From positions 307,584 through 371,583 of the forward strand of contig JAGYXB010000374.1 in the NCBI GenBank assembly GCA_022495005.1: a DNA stretch of 64,000 nucleotides, read 5' to 3'. The DNA is from Rhyacophila brunnea (Eukaryota; Arthropoda; Insecta; Trichoptera; Rhyacophilidae). A program made the translations under genes and the position numbers. Of the stretch, positions 1 to 12,576 are shown piece by piece. Position 1 is the first letter of the stretch. Each line of letters begins with the position of its first letter. The notes beneath the pieces were generated by a model. That model was not told where the DNA came from and did no database searches. It saw nothing but the letters and a program-made list of their open reading frames with translations.

Positions 1-95
1 GTTGAAAATTATTTGCCGTTTCACTTGATGTATGCTCTCAAGGATTTGACAGTTTATTGTTTAAATATTGGAGTAATAGTATTAAATTCACAGAA

Positions 96-400
96 AAGAT
101 AATAAATAGAATACCGATATGATATATCAATACGCCGCATATTGATGCAGGGTTTTTGAATGTGTGAGTGTCCTACGAAAATGAAACACGCATTATGCAC
201 GTGCAATAGTGTGTGTAATACACCAACATTAAATGAGCGTAAATACATAAACCGAGAGCAGTTTTCAGTATTCGACGTACAACGTATTCTTGACACGTGT
301 GTAAGTTTAACCCGGATTCTTCCTTACTCGAGTCGGTTACCTGCTATCGCCTTACCCGTTAGGTACTTCAGTTCCCATTATTTCTGAGTTCCCTGATTAA
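96..400 (+). repeat. Dispersed repeat family R1, copy A
   Basis: This ~300-bp sequence recurs at 50632-50935 in the same orientation (about 95% identical over 228 bp) and, more diverged, at 26870-27150 inverted. Copies A and B both keep a 75-codon open frame starting MCECPTKMKHAL. Between them I count about ten substitutions in that frame, six of which change the amino acid, so protein-level selection is not indicated and the open frame is probably incidental. The copies share an end at GAGTTCCCTGAT, after which the flanks diverge. No terminal inverted repeats, poly-A tail or target duplication were recognised, so the element class is unknown. Confidence 0.75.
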
Positions 401-2190
401 AATACATAACTAATATTATTATTTTTGGCTATAAGACTGGATTACAATGTTCACGCCAGCAAAAGGGGACCCGAGTGCCGGTAATAACAAATGAATACAA
501 GAACAGGATATTATATTGCAGGTAGACAATGACAAAAATAGGAATGGCTTGCTAGTGTGTAATATATAAGTATGGAAAATCAGCTGATGGTATAAGTTTT
601 TATGATACTCGTACATGACAACTTCAATTAAGTATTAAGTAGTTTAATGGAATAATATGTAATATTTTTAGTTGTTTCAGAAGAACCATACTAATATTTT
701 CAAACATCTTTGTCATATTTAATACCCAAATCAAGAGGTCGAAACACAAAGATAATTGGTTTCAATGGGTATAGTTTTAGATTGAAAACTTTGAAATTAA
801 AAAGGTTATGTATATAATTGTACGTAGAGACAAATAGGTACATCATTTAGTCGTCATTTTTGGTGACCACTGCTGTAATAGATAAGAAAGTGTATCCACT
901 TCTAATCCTTGTAGGTATAATGATTTGAAATTGCAGACTTAATTACTATTAAGAAGTGTCTCCCAGTTTATAATAATTAGGTACATATATTAAAAAATAT
1001 AAGGATGAAATCGAATGTTACCTACAAATCAAAAACATCATGCGTAATTTTAATATGAACTTAGTAACAAAAATTGAAGGTATCTACAATGAATGAACAG
1101 AAAACAAAGATACTATTATTAGTTATTAATTTTAAAAAAATATATTAAATAATATTATGAGTTCATTTATGTGCTGAAAGACATCTTCTCTTGTGGGTGC
1201 AGCTATATAATGTCGCCCGCATCAGCTTCGTGGCAAGCAGGTGACATAAAGAAGCGTGCACACTTAATTTATTGGCCTCCGCGTAATGCTCACAATGCAA
1301 AAATGCCCTCAATTCTCGCATTATTCACTAATAGCTCTCAGAAACCTTTTCAGTATCATCTGTCCAGTGACAGAAATAACAATATTGTTTCACCAAAGAG
1401 ATTTTTGTCTGTTCGTGGCATGTGGATACATTTCATAGGCTTTTCACAGGAGTGATACGTGTTTGTCGATGGTAAGTTATTGCCGTTATTGGAGTAGGTA
1501 TCAATATCATTTGTATTGTGGTACTTGAAGACCCACTGTGTCCTTTAATATGGTTATATTGTGTATGCAGTAAATTAAAACAGCATGATGGTTTATTTAT
1601 TGCTATCTTAAACTGTCAAAGTTGCACAACACTATTCATTATCTGAATAGTCATGAATGATGATTTCAAGAAGCTTTGAAAATAAATATATAAGTAGGTA
1701 CTTAAGTTTATAACTAAAAACACAGTTTTAATGATTTAATCAGTTATAGAAAAATACACTGAGACTTGATTATTTTTTAATTGATTTCATCATTTCTCCT
1801 TCATAATATTGTTTCGTTGGTCTCAAAATTATTGAAAATAGTAGGTATAAATGATATTGATAATCAAACAAGTCATTATTTTCTATTGATATCCCGAATA
1901 AACTTTTGTATCACTGAATAAGCACATTTTATTGTATTGAAACCGACTGGTATGCGGACAATAGACAATGTCAATAGTCTATCATTATGTACAGATTATA
2001 TAATTTATAAAACTTAGTGCACTACTTGGTCGTTAAGGGAATTTAAATAATCTTCATCCTACACTACATTTAAAAAAATGCGGTTTTGCCTTAAGTGCCC
2101 TTTTATGGGTAACACGTAATTGTACGTAAAACATTTCACTGAGACACAGTTCACCGTGAGCTTTCTTATCGGACATAGATGACCGTATAC
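401..2190. other. Intergenic, no gene recognised
   Basis: AT-rich sequence without a recognisable gene. An open frame at 1171-1455 (94 codons) lies in a stretch with higher GC than its surroundings (about 1180-1460) but has no domain I recognise. That stretch carries E-box type CAGGTG and an ACTTAATTTATTGG segment and could be a regulatory island; this is a guess. Confidence 0.4.
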
Positions 2191-2505
2191 CATGCCCCAC
2201 ACAAGGGGGGGGGAGGGGGCTGACAGGGCTCTAGCTTGGGGGCCTGGGCTCAGGTGGGGCCCGGCGAGGCCAGTCGACCAGATAAGTGAGATAAACACAC
2301 AGCACAAATTTGCTTTAATAGTAAAATAAAGTCGCCTGCGGCACTATTTTCCTTCAATAATGTTATTACTTAAAATTATATGGTTGTACGATAAAAAATT
2401 TCATTGTGTATCGACACTCGATAATTCCTTCATTCAAATGGATGTATTAAAATATACTTTCAACAAAAAAACACTAAATATACACATTAATTTTACCGCG
2501 TACCT
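2191..2505 (+). mobile_element. CATGGCCCCCACA-end MITE, 3'-truncated copy
   Basis: It starts CATGCCCCACACAAG and runs through a G-rich block and the shared sequence TCGACCAGATAA. It stays alignable with the complete copy at 38146-38564 up to the shared TTTTACCGCGTAC near 2505, after which it diverges. The 3' terminal repeat is missing, so this copy is truncated. A run of nine G lies inside. An antisense open frame across it is a shadow of the low-stop G-rich sequence. Confidence 0.7.
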
Positions 2506-2514
2506 ACACCTTTT

Positions 2515-2735
2515 TACAGGCTTCGGCCTTGGCCTCCTCAAGTCGTCTTCTTTATCCAATCTAGGATTTCAATCGCCCGAGCATCCTGGGCCACGCCATG
2601 CAACCACCTGAACCACCATAATTTAGCTGTCTCAACAACCCAACTCCACCCAGATGGCTTTGCAACAAAAACTTGCTGGAATGGTCGGCCCAGGTTCATT
2701 GAATATGACCAGCTGATTGTAGTCAAGATATTTTG
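2515..2735 (-). pseudogene. Possible non-LTR (RTE-like) retrotransposon C-terminal fragment
   Basis: The minus strand encodes a 62-residue open frame (2538-2726), ending near HGVAQDARAIEILDWIKK. A one-base shift then gives LEEAKAEAC. VAQD followed by LEEAKA is the pattern seen at the C-terminus of RTE-type reverse transcriptases. The match is short and frame-broken, so this is a weak call. Confidence 0.35.
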
Positions 2736-2761
2736 AATGGTTTAGATTATGTTAGTTTACC

Positions 2762-3215
2762 CAAATTTCTCGTAGGTATATACAAAATAATTACAAGATA
2801 AAAAGAACTTTTTATGTCATTTTGACATTTCATATTGATTTCCATAGTAACGCACGTATATATTAATCATTTAGTTGTGAGGACTCCTTAGCAACCAATA
2901 ATAATGAGTAGTAAATATTACTTTTAACGAATTTTTTCCGAAACATACAAAACAGAATTAGCTGAAAATGAATTCAATTTTGCTTAACGATGGCCAAAAG
3001 TATTAAAAGAATGCATTGTCGTCGTGTTATGATATATTCTATAAGTTTGAAATGTCTAGCTAGTCGGGAAGACAGTTAAAAATTTTAGACAAACAAGAAA
3101 AAATTTGTACCTACTGGACACACAAGAAAAAATCTGTACCGGACAAACAAGAATACGAGCTAATAAAAACGTGGTAAAATGGAACTTGGTCCAGAAAAGG
3201 TTATGATTTTTGACA
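2762..3215 (+). repeat. Dispersed repeat family R2, plus-strand copy
   Basis: From ATTACAAGATAAAAAGAAC through GTCTAGCTAGTCGGGAAG and beyond, this stretch matches the reverse complement of about 19680-20120, and in part 20145-20420. The shared end AATTACAAGATAAAAAGAAC appears once here and twice in the other locus. No coding capacity was seen. Class unknown. Confidence 0.65.
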
Positions 3216-4942
3216 TCTGAAAAAATATGTAAGATTCGCTCGATTTAGTTTTAATTAGATATATTACTTCGTCCATTAATAATAGGCACCTACGTCAATG
3301 GATTCGTATCTACTCATAAGAATCAATTGGTCCGTAGGTATTCTGATATATATGATATATCTAGATGGCTGATATATCTGACAATTATTCTGAAATATAT
3401 ACTTCTAAAAGTAAGTACTTCTAAATGTACCTATCCACCTATATAATAGGCCGTAGACCGCATATGGGTAGGTACATAACACTGAATCGATTGATGACGA
3501 TATCCACAGGCATTTGTAATATTTCCCACCATGTGACCGTGGAAATGATATTGGTGGTCACCCGCATGCCCTCGCAAGTCACGACCCATCAGTCAGCGTA
3601 CCGATGACATGCCAGCCGCCAACTTTTTTATCGCGGTCGATCTATATCCACGGCGGGATCCTAACCGGCTACCCTCCACTTAAATAAAAGACAGCACGCC
3701 ACTGGCAAGGATTGTGAGATATTTTTTTGTATTTTATCTGATTTGCCTTAATGTGATACAAAATTTAAATTCATATATAGTGACGAAAAACATACTTCAG
3801 TATAATATTTCATTAAAAAGAACAACACTTCTGTCTGTATACCTACATGATATTACTTTGTGTAAGTAGGCCTCTAGCCTGTAAATATGTAGTGCCCAAC
3901 TATACCTACGTACTTAAAAATCATGTTGGTACCTATAGTCTAATGGTTATAAGTTATAACAAGGTTATTTTTTATTTTAGAAACATATATAATTTTTTGT
4001 TTTTGATGATTTTAATTTATTATATCGTATTCAATTGAATGAATAATAATTGTATACGTTCGCTAGATACGGCCAGTAAATAGCATTGCACTCCCCGTTC
4101 AAATTAACATAAAAATACTTTGTTTTAAAGTTAAGTAAGCATTGGATAGGGACAATGCCCATTTTCCGTGGTTTAGTGTTACATTTCGCCCTTCGTTCCA
4201 TGCTTAATTTTCAGTTTGTAGATTTCTCTTGTAGCATCGCTGTTAACTTGATGATCCAAAATATTTTATACGTAATTATTACCGTACGTACGTACTAAAT
4301 ACGTTGTCCTTTTTCTTGGAAATTGTACAAACATTCTAACAGTAGTACTATAGAACTGTTTCGCTAATGAATTATTTGGATCTTAGTGGGCTGTAGATAT
4401 AGACATTATAGACGTAGGAACTACAATAATTAAGTAATTCTTATGAACCATTCAGTTTGAAAAAAAACGTACATCTCCTATAAATACATACAAACATATG
4501 GGTTTGTACCTATGTACCTAGGTATTTTCGCGAAATTAGACAAATTTTACTTACTTATAGCTACATTGGTTTCTGCTATTCAAATTGGTGCTTGTTGAAG
4601 TAAAATATAATTAAACTGAATTTGATTAATGTTCAAAAGTGTTTAATATCTTTTGAGAGATTTTAAATGACTGGCATAGCAATGGGGGGTCAAGACATCT
4701 TTCGTTTGGTAACAGAACGCAAAACAATGGACCGTCATCGTTTGGTTGGAATCTTTCATGACATCAAATTATGTCTCTTGTTTACAGTTCTTTAATAGTT
4801 CGTTGAAAGTCGTGAATTTCCACAGTACCTAACTAAGTATACATAATTATTAAATAATCAATCGTACTCAGGAAATTAGGAAACTGATAGGTATTGTATT
4901 ATTTCGTTTTAAATGCTATAAAGTCAAACTCACAAGATAGAC
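3216..4942. other. Intergenic, no gene recognised
   Basis: Mostly AT-rich. A somewhat GC-richer patch at about 3440-3700 holds short open frames but no recognisable motif. ATATATC-type short repeats lie near 3345-3380. Nothing further can be supported. Confidence 0.4.
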
Positions 4943-5731
4943 CAGGGTTTCCCAAACTATGTTCCGCGGAACACCAGTTTTCCGCCGAACCTGAATAGGT
5001 GTTTGGAAAGGTTTTATACACTGCAACACATTTCAAGATCTTTCACTAAGTAGAAGTAAAATAAGTAAAACTAAAATAATTAAAGAATCCACTTCATATT
5101 GAAAGGCGAGTGATGATCAATCTCCACTGATGTTTGTGACGTCAAGTATCTAGATAGGTCATGGCTCCCAAAACGGAGGGGTTAACAGGCGTCTAGCCTG
5201 GGGGCCTGGACTTGAGACGTGAGAGATCGACCAGCCAAGTAAGATAAACACACATCACAAACATGCACTAATAGTAAAAAAAAATACCATACTAACATTT
5301 TTTGATTATTGTTGATATTTGACATGTCCATAATTGTGCATATCAACATAAAAGTGGGTGTATTAGAAATACTAAAAATCGCTAAAAATACCTTTAATTT
5401 TACCTCGAACACCATTTGGAATATGCAACTGTAGATTGTCACTTTGCCTTTAACCTTAGCGATAAGTAGGAGCCCAAAGATTCTAGCCTGGGAGCCCGTT
5501 TCCGGATGTGGGGGCCATGATCTAGGTACAGACGGAGGACTATCTTTTCTCACACCGTGCGCATTAAAAAGATGGGTATATTGTTTTTAATTGACCGACT
5601 GACAAATCTTGTCAGTTTAACGACAGTTGCCAAAATTGGCAGAACGGTTAGCTGCGCTAATAAATAACCTACAAAATAAGCTAAGTGTTCCGTTAAAATT
5701 TCTAGGTTTGGAAAAAGTTTGGGAAACCCTG
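4943..5731 (+). mobile_element. hAT-type MITE with CAGGGTTTCCCAAACT ends, interrupted
   Basis: The two ends are inverted copies of CAGGGTTTCCCAAACT (4943-4958 and 5716-5731). Flanking octamers are AGATAGAC and AGATACAC, a 7/8 match to an 8-bp target duplication. CAGG-type ends with an 8-bp duplication are typical of hAT transposons. The element has no transposase and is non-autonomous. About 360 bp inside it is a different MITE (5160-5519), inserted later; without it the element is about 430 bp. A partial copy is at 34845-35225. Confidence 0.8.
5160..5519 (+). mobile_element. CATGGCCCCCACA-end MITE nested in an hAT MITE
   Basis: Begins CATGGCTCCCA and ends TGTGGGGGCCATG, so the ends are inverted repeats. 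Flanking octamers AGATAGGT and ATCTAGGT match at 6 of 8 positions. Internal sequence matches the complete copy at 38146-38564. CATG termini with 8-bp duplications occur in P elements, and 8-bp duplications also in hAT elements; the sequence does not decide between them. Two short antisense open frames here are incidental. Confidence 0.75.
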
Positions 5732-8700
5732 AGATACACAATGAGGTCCAATGAGAGTACCTAGTAAAGTAGTAGTGAAAAAATAGTAAGTATAGCCAAG
5801 GAACAATTAGAAAAAAATCCAGGCTTTTATAAATCACATACTTTGGTATATGTATGGTGATCTCGTCAGGAATGGCACCCGAAGTCTCCAGAAGTAAAAC
5901 CATTTCATTAATTTTCTATCGGCATGGTTATTTCATATTGTGTTACTCCAGTTCCAACTTGACTTACCAGAGTGACTAGTTTGTTTTGAGTTAACCTACA
6001 TTCAAGATTGGATCCATGTTTGTATGCGGTGAGGTCTCTAGGTTAAATGTCGCCCTTAAGCATACTTAGAATGACATTTTCATTTTTAGTCTCAAATTAA
6101 ATGAAAATTTGTTGGGTACCTATTAAATATAAAAACAGTTTCATCATCACTACTTTCGGAAGTGAGATGGAATAAGGAACAGGCAGAGTTGGTTGACTCC
6201 AAAATGAATAACTCAGAATTTGGTGCGTGAATGAAATGAACCCTTGTTTTATTATCTCCTTCCAAATAAATATTGATTTAATTATTACGGATAAGTTTCT
6301 AGATTATAATTTAGATGGGTGAAATCACGAGTATGCGTTCTGATGAATTGCGAGATTCGATCGGGCGAAGCGGACGATAACTTTACGGTTCAACCTTTGA
6401 TGACTAAAAGACCATGTTGATTTCTTCTACTGAGTGTTTTATGGTGATTTGATACAATAGAAAATGCTGCTACCAACTACTTGAATATTTTGAATATCAC
6501 GCTTATGAAGTTTATTGTGCAATGCATGATTCTTTCGTAAACTATAAACAATTGATTTCAATTTGAACAATTATGCAGTGTCAATAATTGAGTAAGATTG
6601 ATTTTCATACAAACAACTTTTGTGCATATCATAGCAAACTTAAATAGCATTATTTATTAATTTGCGATATTATTGATTAATTGAATTATTAAATTATTTT
6701 GCTAAATTAGCTTTCTGTTGAAATTTGATTGACTCACATAAATCGCTTGTTTTGCAATTTTAACAATATTATGTTGCAAGATACATTGTAGTTATAAATA
6801 AATGGTTTCCTGCTAAGTCATGCTGGATGGTAGGGTATACCCTACACTACTATATACTAATTTTATAAATATACCTACCTATGTGAAATATGATTCAAAC
6901 ACGTAACGGCTTTTTATAAAAAGATATACTTACCGATATGAATTTTACTCCCGAAATTGGAGTACCTATAATATCCCATGGATACGGTGTAGGTGTAGGT
7001 ATATATAAAATCTGGAGACCTGCGACCCGCAATCCGCGCATCGCCTAGCCACGAACTTTTTAGACCATGACTCAACTGAGGTATAGCCTTAATAAATCTA
7101 TGGAAACGATTAGTTATTAATAGTTTAATTGGTACATAATTCTAATATAGGTAGGTACATAATACGTATACAATATCTTGTGAAAAGCATGGGTCCCTAA
7201 AATACAGGTTGCTTAAATGGATATTCGTATTAGTGGGTGCATATTGCATAGCTAAGTCAGGCCGAGATATCAAAACAAACTTTTGACGGGAGTGAGTGTC
7301 TAAAGATATCATGATACGGACGAATCCCAAAAATCTGATTAATTACAAATATCACCATGTTTCAAATAATATCCATCCCAAATTGAATTCTGCCTTTTTC
7401 CTTTTGCCGAGCTATGTCCAATCAAACGGTGAGATCTCAAAGGTGAAACTAGGTCGACACGAACTAGCGGATTTTATGAAAGACTTCAGTCTTAATTTCA
7501 GACACAATAATAAAAATTTATCTTACATAATTTATGTAACATATTTGGTAGATCCAGTGACAAGCCAGGGATGGTTTAAACTACTCAAACGATAGAAATA
7601 AAACCATCAACTTTAAATACAGGCTTTTAAAAACGTAATTAAGAAACCTTATGGAAGATTCTCACAGCAATACTTCATGATCGTGAAACCCATGAAATTA
7701 AGGGGGCATTGGAACCACACCTTTACACTTTTTATTTTAAATAACAATATATTTACATTTCACCATTGACTTGGTATTAATTTTATTGTCCTTACTGTAT
7801 TGAGATTTTAACAATATGTGACATCGACCATCGATGTGAAATCTATAAACATTTTTGTCTGTTTGTTTTAAATTCGCCGGTGTAAATCCATATTTGGTAC
7901 CCAGTGATACTTGAAGTTAGTACAGAGTGGCTTTGCACATTCCGCGGGCTTGAATTCCGTTCCCGTGTATTGTGGACATTTATCTCTTTCATATTAGCTA
8001 CGTACGAGAAGTTTATGACAAATGTCCGCTGCTTGGAAAGAGGCGCATGCATGCGGACACACACTGTGATTACAGTTCGATCAAGAAACCTTGGCCAAAC
8101 ACAATATCCAAATTCAAATGTAAGTAGGTACCTAATATTTAATCGTACATTTTTTTTAACTTAAGAATACTGTTATGCGGTCAGGGTTTACGCAAAATTG
8201 CCCGTCGTGGACAATAATTAACTTTTTAACAAAAAAATATTATTTTTTATTTATTCTGTATTTTTTCTATTCCCTTGTTTTAGGAAGGGTTGAAAAAAAA
8301 AGTCCAGTACAGTAACTCGTTTAATTGGGTGTGGCGGTGCTTTTTAGTGAACTGTAATTTGGAATGATTGTGGATGAGGATGCTGGGGGAGGACGGTTTA
8401 AACGGGAGTCGATCCATGCACAGTACCTTGATGTTGTTTGGCTGTCTGGCTGGAGCAGAACCAGATCCATGTACTCATGTCCAAGTAGGTGGATGGTTCT
8501 GAGTGTCACTCTCACTGTTTCACTTATGAATATGAATGATGATGACAAGTTTGTATGACTTTGTTTGGCTGCTGATGACTCGTTAAATCGTTAAGCGCCT
8601 GTATGACAACAATAAATAAGCATAGTAGTTATGATATATTTGTGCGAGTTTAATGATTGGATTGGGATCATAATCGGCCCCAACCAGGGTGTAAACTTGA

Positions 8701-9554
8701 AATATAAAAAAACTCCAATTCATATTGTCGACCGCAAAATGGGGTAAAAAGTCGTCAATATACAATATTACATTTTGTTTTGTACTGTAATATAAATTTA
8801 AATAAATTCTAACAAATTTTATCCAATACTAATTATTAGTTTGTCAAGTCACAATATCTAATCTGGGTGTTTTGCAAAAACCACTGTGGACATTTTTAAA
8901 GCCCCCTTTATTACATACTTTTTACATAATTTTTTTGGCGAATTTGAGTATTTTTCAACACTGTTTTATATCAGTAAATATGATAGGACAATAAAATTAC
9001 ATAATTTATTGTCGTAGTAGGTATGAAATGAAAAACGTTTTTTTATGATTTTTCTTTAATAGAAAAGGTCGCCAAAGTAAGTTTTGTGACTTGACGACTC
9101 AATAATTATATTGTGATTTTGTCCTGGTGATGAATAATAAATTATTGTTGTCATACGGCGGTCTGTAGAATACCTACTTTCTTTTTAAAAAATCCGTGTC
9201 CAATCTAAGTTAAAAGTAGTATACAAGCTGTGTAGCGATATTCTACTCTAAATTTTTGACCGATAGTTATTCAAGCCTGTGTCCATAATACTTCCATACA
9301 ATAGAATGCCTCTCAGTCGGCCCGGTGTCCAGTTGATGTATTCCACTACATATTTCGAATACTTTGCATACTGTAAAACGTAAAATCATGTCGACGTTTG
9401 TCATCTCGCTGGTTAGGTAATCGCTGAATCGAATAAAATGACAAACACGACTTTAAAAAAGGTCGGTTAACCGTTTTTACAGTGACTTAATGGTTGAGAA
9501 AAAAATTAAATTCACTAAACCTTTAACGATTTAAAAATATATTTAGGTACAAGG
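5732..9554. other. Intergenic, no gene recognised
   Basis: No coding region could be supported. An open frame at 7296-7595 (99 codons) and overlapping frames at 8321-8558 have no domain I recognise. The 8340-8560 stretch is GC-richer than its surroundings and may be old repeat or regulatory DNA. The rest is AT-rich with scattered GTAGGTA motifs. Confidence 0.4.
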
Positions 9555-9744
9555 TAGGGGAAGCTGTTGTACCTCGGACCTATTTTCTCTTTTTGATTTT
9601 TCATAAATTACTGGTTACAGGTAAAATTGCCAACTTTAATTAGTTTGATTTTAGCATCTGTTGCGCATGCTTTGATATATATTTCAAATTAAATATATTG
9701 ATATTTATGGTGATTTTAGGCCATATAAAAAAATGTGGATTTAG

Positions 9745-9802
9745 GTCCAAGGTACAACAGGGATGTTGTACCTCGAACATATGAAGGTTGTACCTTGGAC
9801 AT
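9745..9802. repeat. Left subterminal motif array of the pogo-like element
   Basis: Three copies of a 13-15 bp motif (consensus GTTGTACCTYGRAC) in alternating orientation: reverse at 9745-9758, then forward at 9764-9778 and 9786-9799. Matching copies occur at both element ends and at 11012-11070. Repeated subterminal motifs are often binding sites for the transposase; this role is inferred. Confidence 0.7.
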
Positions 9803-10089
9803 ACATTTAAAAATCGTAATAAGGGGACAATTAGGTACCTATGCTAAATAAAAACACAGATTTATTAAATTCGCAGGTTATGTTTATTAAAATAAAAGAA
9901 AAGAAGCTTTTTACAAATATGTTTTATGGAACAAAAGAACATTTTTTTCATAACAGTTATACTTAATCATAAACCATTATTATCTTAATTAGAATTAGGT
10001 AGATATTATAACACATAAAATGAATCGTGTTTAATAATAAAACCTCAATTATCTCTTCCTTATCACCCTAATACTTGACCATTTCCTTA

Positions 10090-10906
10090 ACTTGATAAAT
10101 GTAGATTTAGAATTTAGTAAATTAAGTAAATTTAGATTGGCATTTTTCAGGTGGTAGAATTTTCTGGATTATGTCATCTCAAGGATAATTCATTGAGTCG
10201 ATGTTCTCTGACCATTTCCAACCCTTTAGCGATTTTTGCATTGAGCTAATCTTGGCCCCATCCTTGAATATTTCTAGGATCTTTCCTAGAAAATAATTAT
10301 TCTCTTTCATAAAGAAAAATTACAAAATCCCCCACTTGATATTCTAAATTCAGTGTAGATTAAAATTCATCTGGAAATTCTTGAGGTCCTTCTGAATCGC
10401 TGGAGTCTTGCAGTGCAAAATTATCAGCCGATAACTTTGCTGATGAAGATTCAAAACTAACTAATAGTTTTTTTCTTAACAGCAGAAACTTTTTTAAGAA
10501 CATAATTTTTTTTTTTCGATGGAATAATATTTTAAGTCTTCGCCAGCTTGGTTTTCTTCTTATTATATTCTGGCGATTATTTTTCCGCGGGGCAGCTTTG
10601 GGGTGAGGTCTTATCATAGAAGGCATACTACAAAGATGCAGCTTCTGTAATGTATTGCAGCAACATATTATGTTCTTCTTCTTCACTGAAAACTTTTTTT
10701 GAAGCAAGATTTTCATAAAGGGTGCAGGCTTTTCAGTATTTTCAAAATGATGAATATACCTTCTTATTGTGCTTCTTGGTAACCCGTTTAGTTTCGGATC
10801 TCTGTCCAGCGTATATTTTTGTTATTTTATTAAACGGATCGCACTTTGTATTTGTTCGTTATCCGGGCGAACTCTCTTGATTCCTGTCTTGATACGTACG
10901 AGGCAT
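10090..10906 (-). pseudogene. Decayed pogo-like transposase (psq HTH and C-terminal tail)
   Basis: Reading the minus strand from ATG at 10904-10906, the protein starts MPRTYQ. It then shows a psq/CENP-B type N-terminal helix-turn-helix (RVRPDNEQIQSAIRLIK, a stop, and NGLPRSTIRRYIHH) at about 10760-10880, with a frameshift near its start. This runs into the 118-codon open frame 10360-10716, rich in Lys/Arg and ending SDSEGPQEFPDEF. Past that, a segment beginning EYQVGDFVIF resembles the C-terminal region of Tigger/pogo proteins. The HTH abuts the tail, so the DDE domain has been deleted. It cannot encode an active transposase. Confidence 0.7.
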
Positions 10907-11011
10907 ATTAAATAAACACCTGGAACAAGTTTAAACAATATTTTGAATTAAATTGAATGTTTAAATGGGTGAACAATACTAATCATAGTTATACACAATA
11001 TGGGTGGCAAA

Positions 11012-11070
11012 CGCGTTGTACCTTGGACATGTTCGAGGTACAACGCATTTGTTATGTCCAAAGTACAATA
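11012..11070. repeat. Right internal motif array of the pogo-like element
   Basis: Contains GTTGTACCTTGGAC, then its inverse TTCGAGGTACAAC, then TGTCCAAAGTACAA, spaced by a few bases. It mirrors the left array at 9745-9802. Function as binding sites is inferred from position and repetition. Confidence 0.7.
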
Positions 11071-11439
11071 CCACGCCAAAATGACAAAAACAATTAATAG
11101 TTTTTTTTAGGTAAGGAATACAAAATCTATAATAGCCCAATGTTATAGACATATGAAATTCAATTCAATTACACAATTACTTATTCACACAAGAAACATA
11201 GTATGGCATATATTTACAAAAAAAATAAATGAAAAAAACTTACTTTTACGAACGAAAATTTTCAAAATCACTTCACATAAACACGCGTGCCGCTTGCCGT
11301 CTGAAACTAGCGTCAAGTATCCACCGAGAGGAAGGTGTTCAAAATACTATTGTAAATTTCAAGATAAAATGGCGCCAATATACAAAAACATGCATGTGTT
11401 CGAGGTACAACCATGTCCAAGGTACAACAGCTTCCCCTA

Positions 11440-12572
11440 CCTACCTTCTTACCTAAATACGATCTATGTATTCTATATATTATGACATAATATGTATTCG
11501 ACGTAAAGGTTATGCAGATAATATACAGAGACGGACATTACCGATGTTTGTTTCCGCAAGTATTTCATTATTTTGTTCCCGCACAGCCAATAAATAAGTT
11601 TTATTAGCAAAAGTCTATATTGATTCACTTTGATTGCACGGAAGTTTTAATTGATTATGCCTGTGGATTGTGTAATAAATAGTTTGCTCGGAAGACTGGA
11701 GATGCACCAACTAAAATAATAGTAAATTATTTTCAAGGGGGATCATAATAGGTATATACCAACAGAGAACCTAGCGGAAACATACGAAGCTTGCAATTTG
11801 AGATTTTTTTTGATAATTTGCAATTTCAACTGTATTAATTGATAAATATGTATCTGAAAACATTAAAAAGATTTTTTTTAATTAAAAGATAAACTTACAA
11901 TTTAAAATAAACTAATATAATAGTAGTTATATATGTATAATAATAGTTCTCTGCTGGCATGCCTCTCCCCCTTAAAGATATTTTTTTGAAATGGACCCCT
12001 CCAAACCATTTTTATGTGTGGGTATCTGCATCTGAGGCATCTAATATTTGTTTTAATATTCTGGCAAGAAACAATACAGTGCGGACGATACAAACGGACA
12101 CTAACGATCCTAATACGTAATTATAACCACTTTTCGATGCGATAGGTAGCAACAACCCATAGGTGAGCACCCATGGTTATAATAGCTATAGGCAGGCAAC
12201 GTGTTCATAGGTGGACTCAAAAATTGGAGTGTTTGAGTATAGGGAATGCATTCAGGAAAGTACGGAGATCCGCGGTTGAAGCGAAGAGAAGCTGTAAGCG
12301 GTAGATGGGATAAATGTGGAAGTCAGTGACACCTGCTATATTTTGTTAACTCCACCATCTCCCGCAGCCTTTTGCGATGAACCATCGCGTCAGTTTAGGT
12401 TAAGTATATAGCAAAGTTTGATTAAGTAGGATTTAAAAAAAATATATGAAACTATGCATAAGTATACTTTGGTACTTTCTTACAAAGCGACCGCTTTATC
12501 TGCTTCATGAAAAATGAACACTGTTTATAATGAATTCTTAGTATTTTCCCATTTCATTGATAGAAAAATAAA
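11440..12572. other. Intergenic, no gene recognised
   Basis: AT-rich, with no coding region or repeat boundary that I can support. A slightly GC-richer patch at about 12215-12400 has no recognisable product. Confidence 0.4.
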
Positions 12573-12576
12573 ACGA

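Larger units (their letters stand above)
9557..11437. mobile_element. Pogo-like DNA transposon, internally deleted, TA target duplication
   Basis: Ends are inverted repeats GGGGAAGCTGTTGTACCT with 23 of 24 bases matching (9557-9580 and 11414-11437). TA flanks both sides (9555-9556, 11438-11439), the target duplication of the Tc1/mariner-pogo superfamily. A motif of the form GTACCTTGGAC/GTACCTCGAAC is repeated on both strands near both ends: 9745-9802 (three copies), 11012-11070 (three), 11398-11430 (two) and the left end. These look like subterminal transposase-binding sites. Inside, on the minus strand, lie a decayed psq-type helix-turn-helix and a lysine-rich C-terminal segment; the DDE catalytic core between them is missing. 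Confidence 0.85.

Noticed and set aside
160..387. 75-codon open frame MCECPTKMKHAL..., conserved in a second copy at 50699-50926
   Set aside because: The two copies differ at six of 75 codons by amino-acid changes against about four or five silent ones, and the third repeat copy is broken. The frame travels with a non-coding repeat.
1171..1455. 94-codon open frame as a gene
   Set aside because: No recognisable motif, no clear splice or initiation context; kept only as part of an intergenic description.
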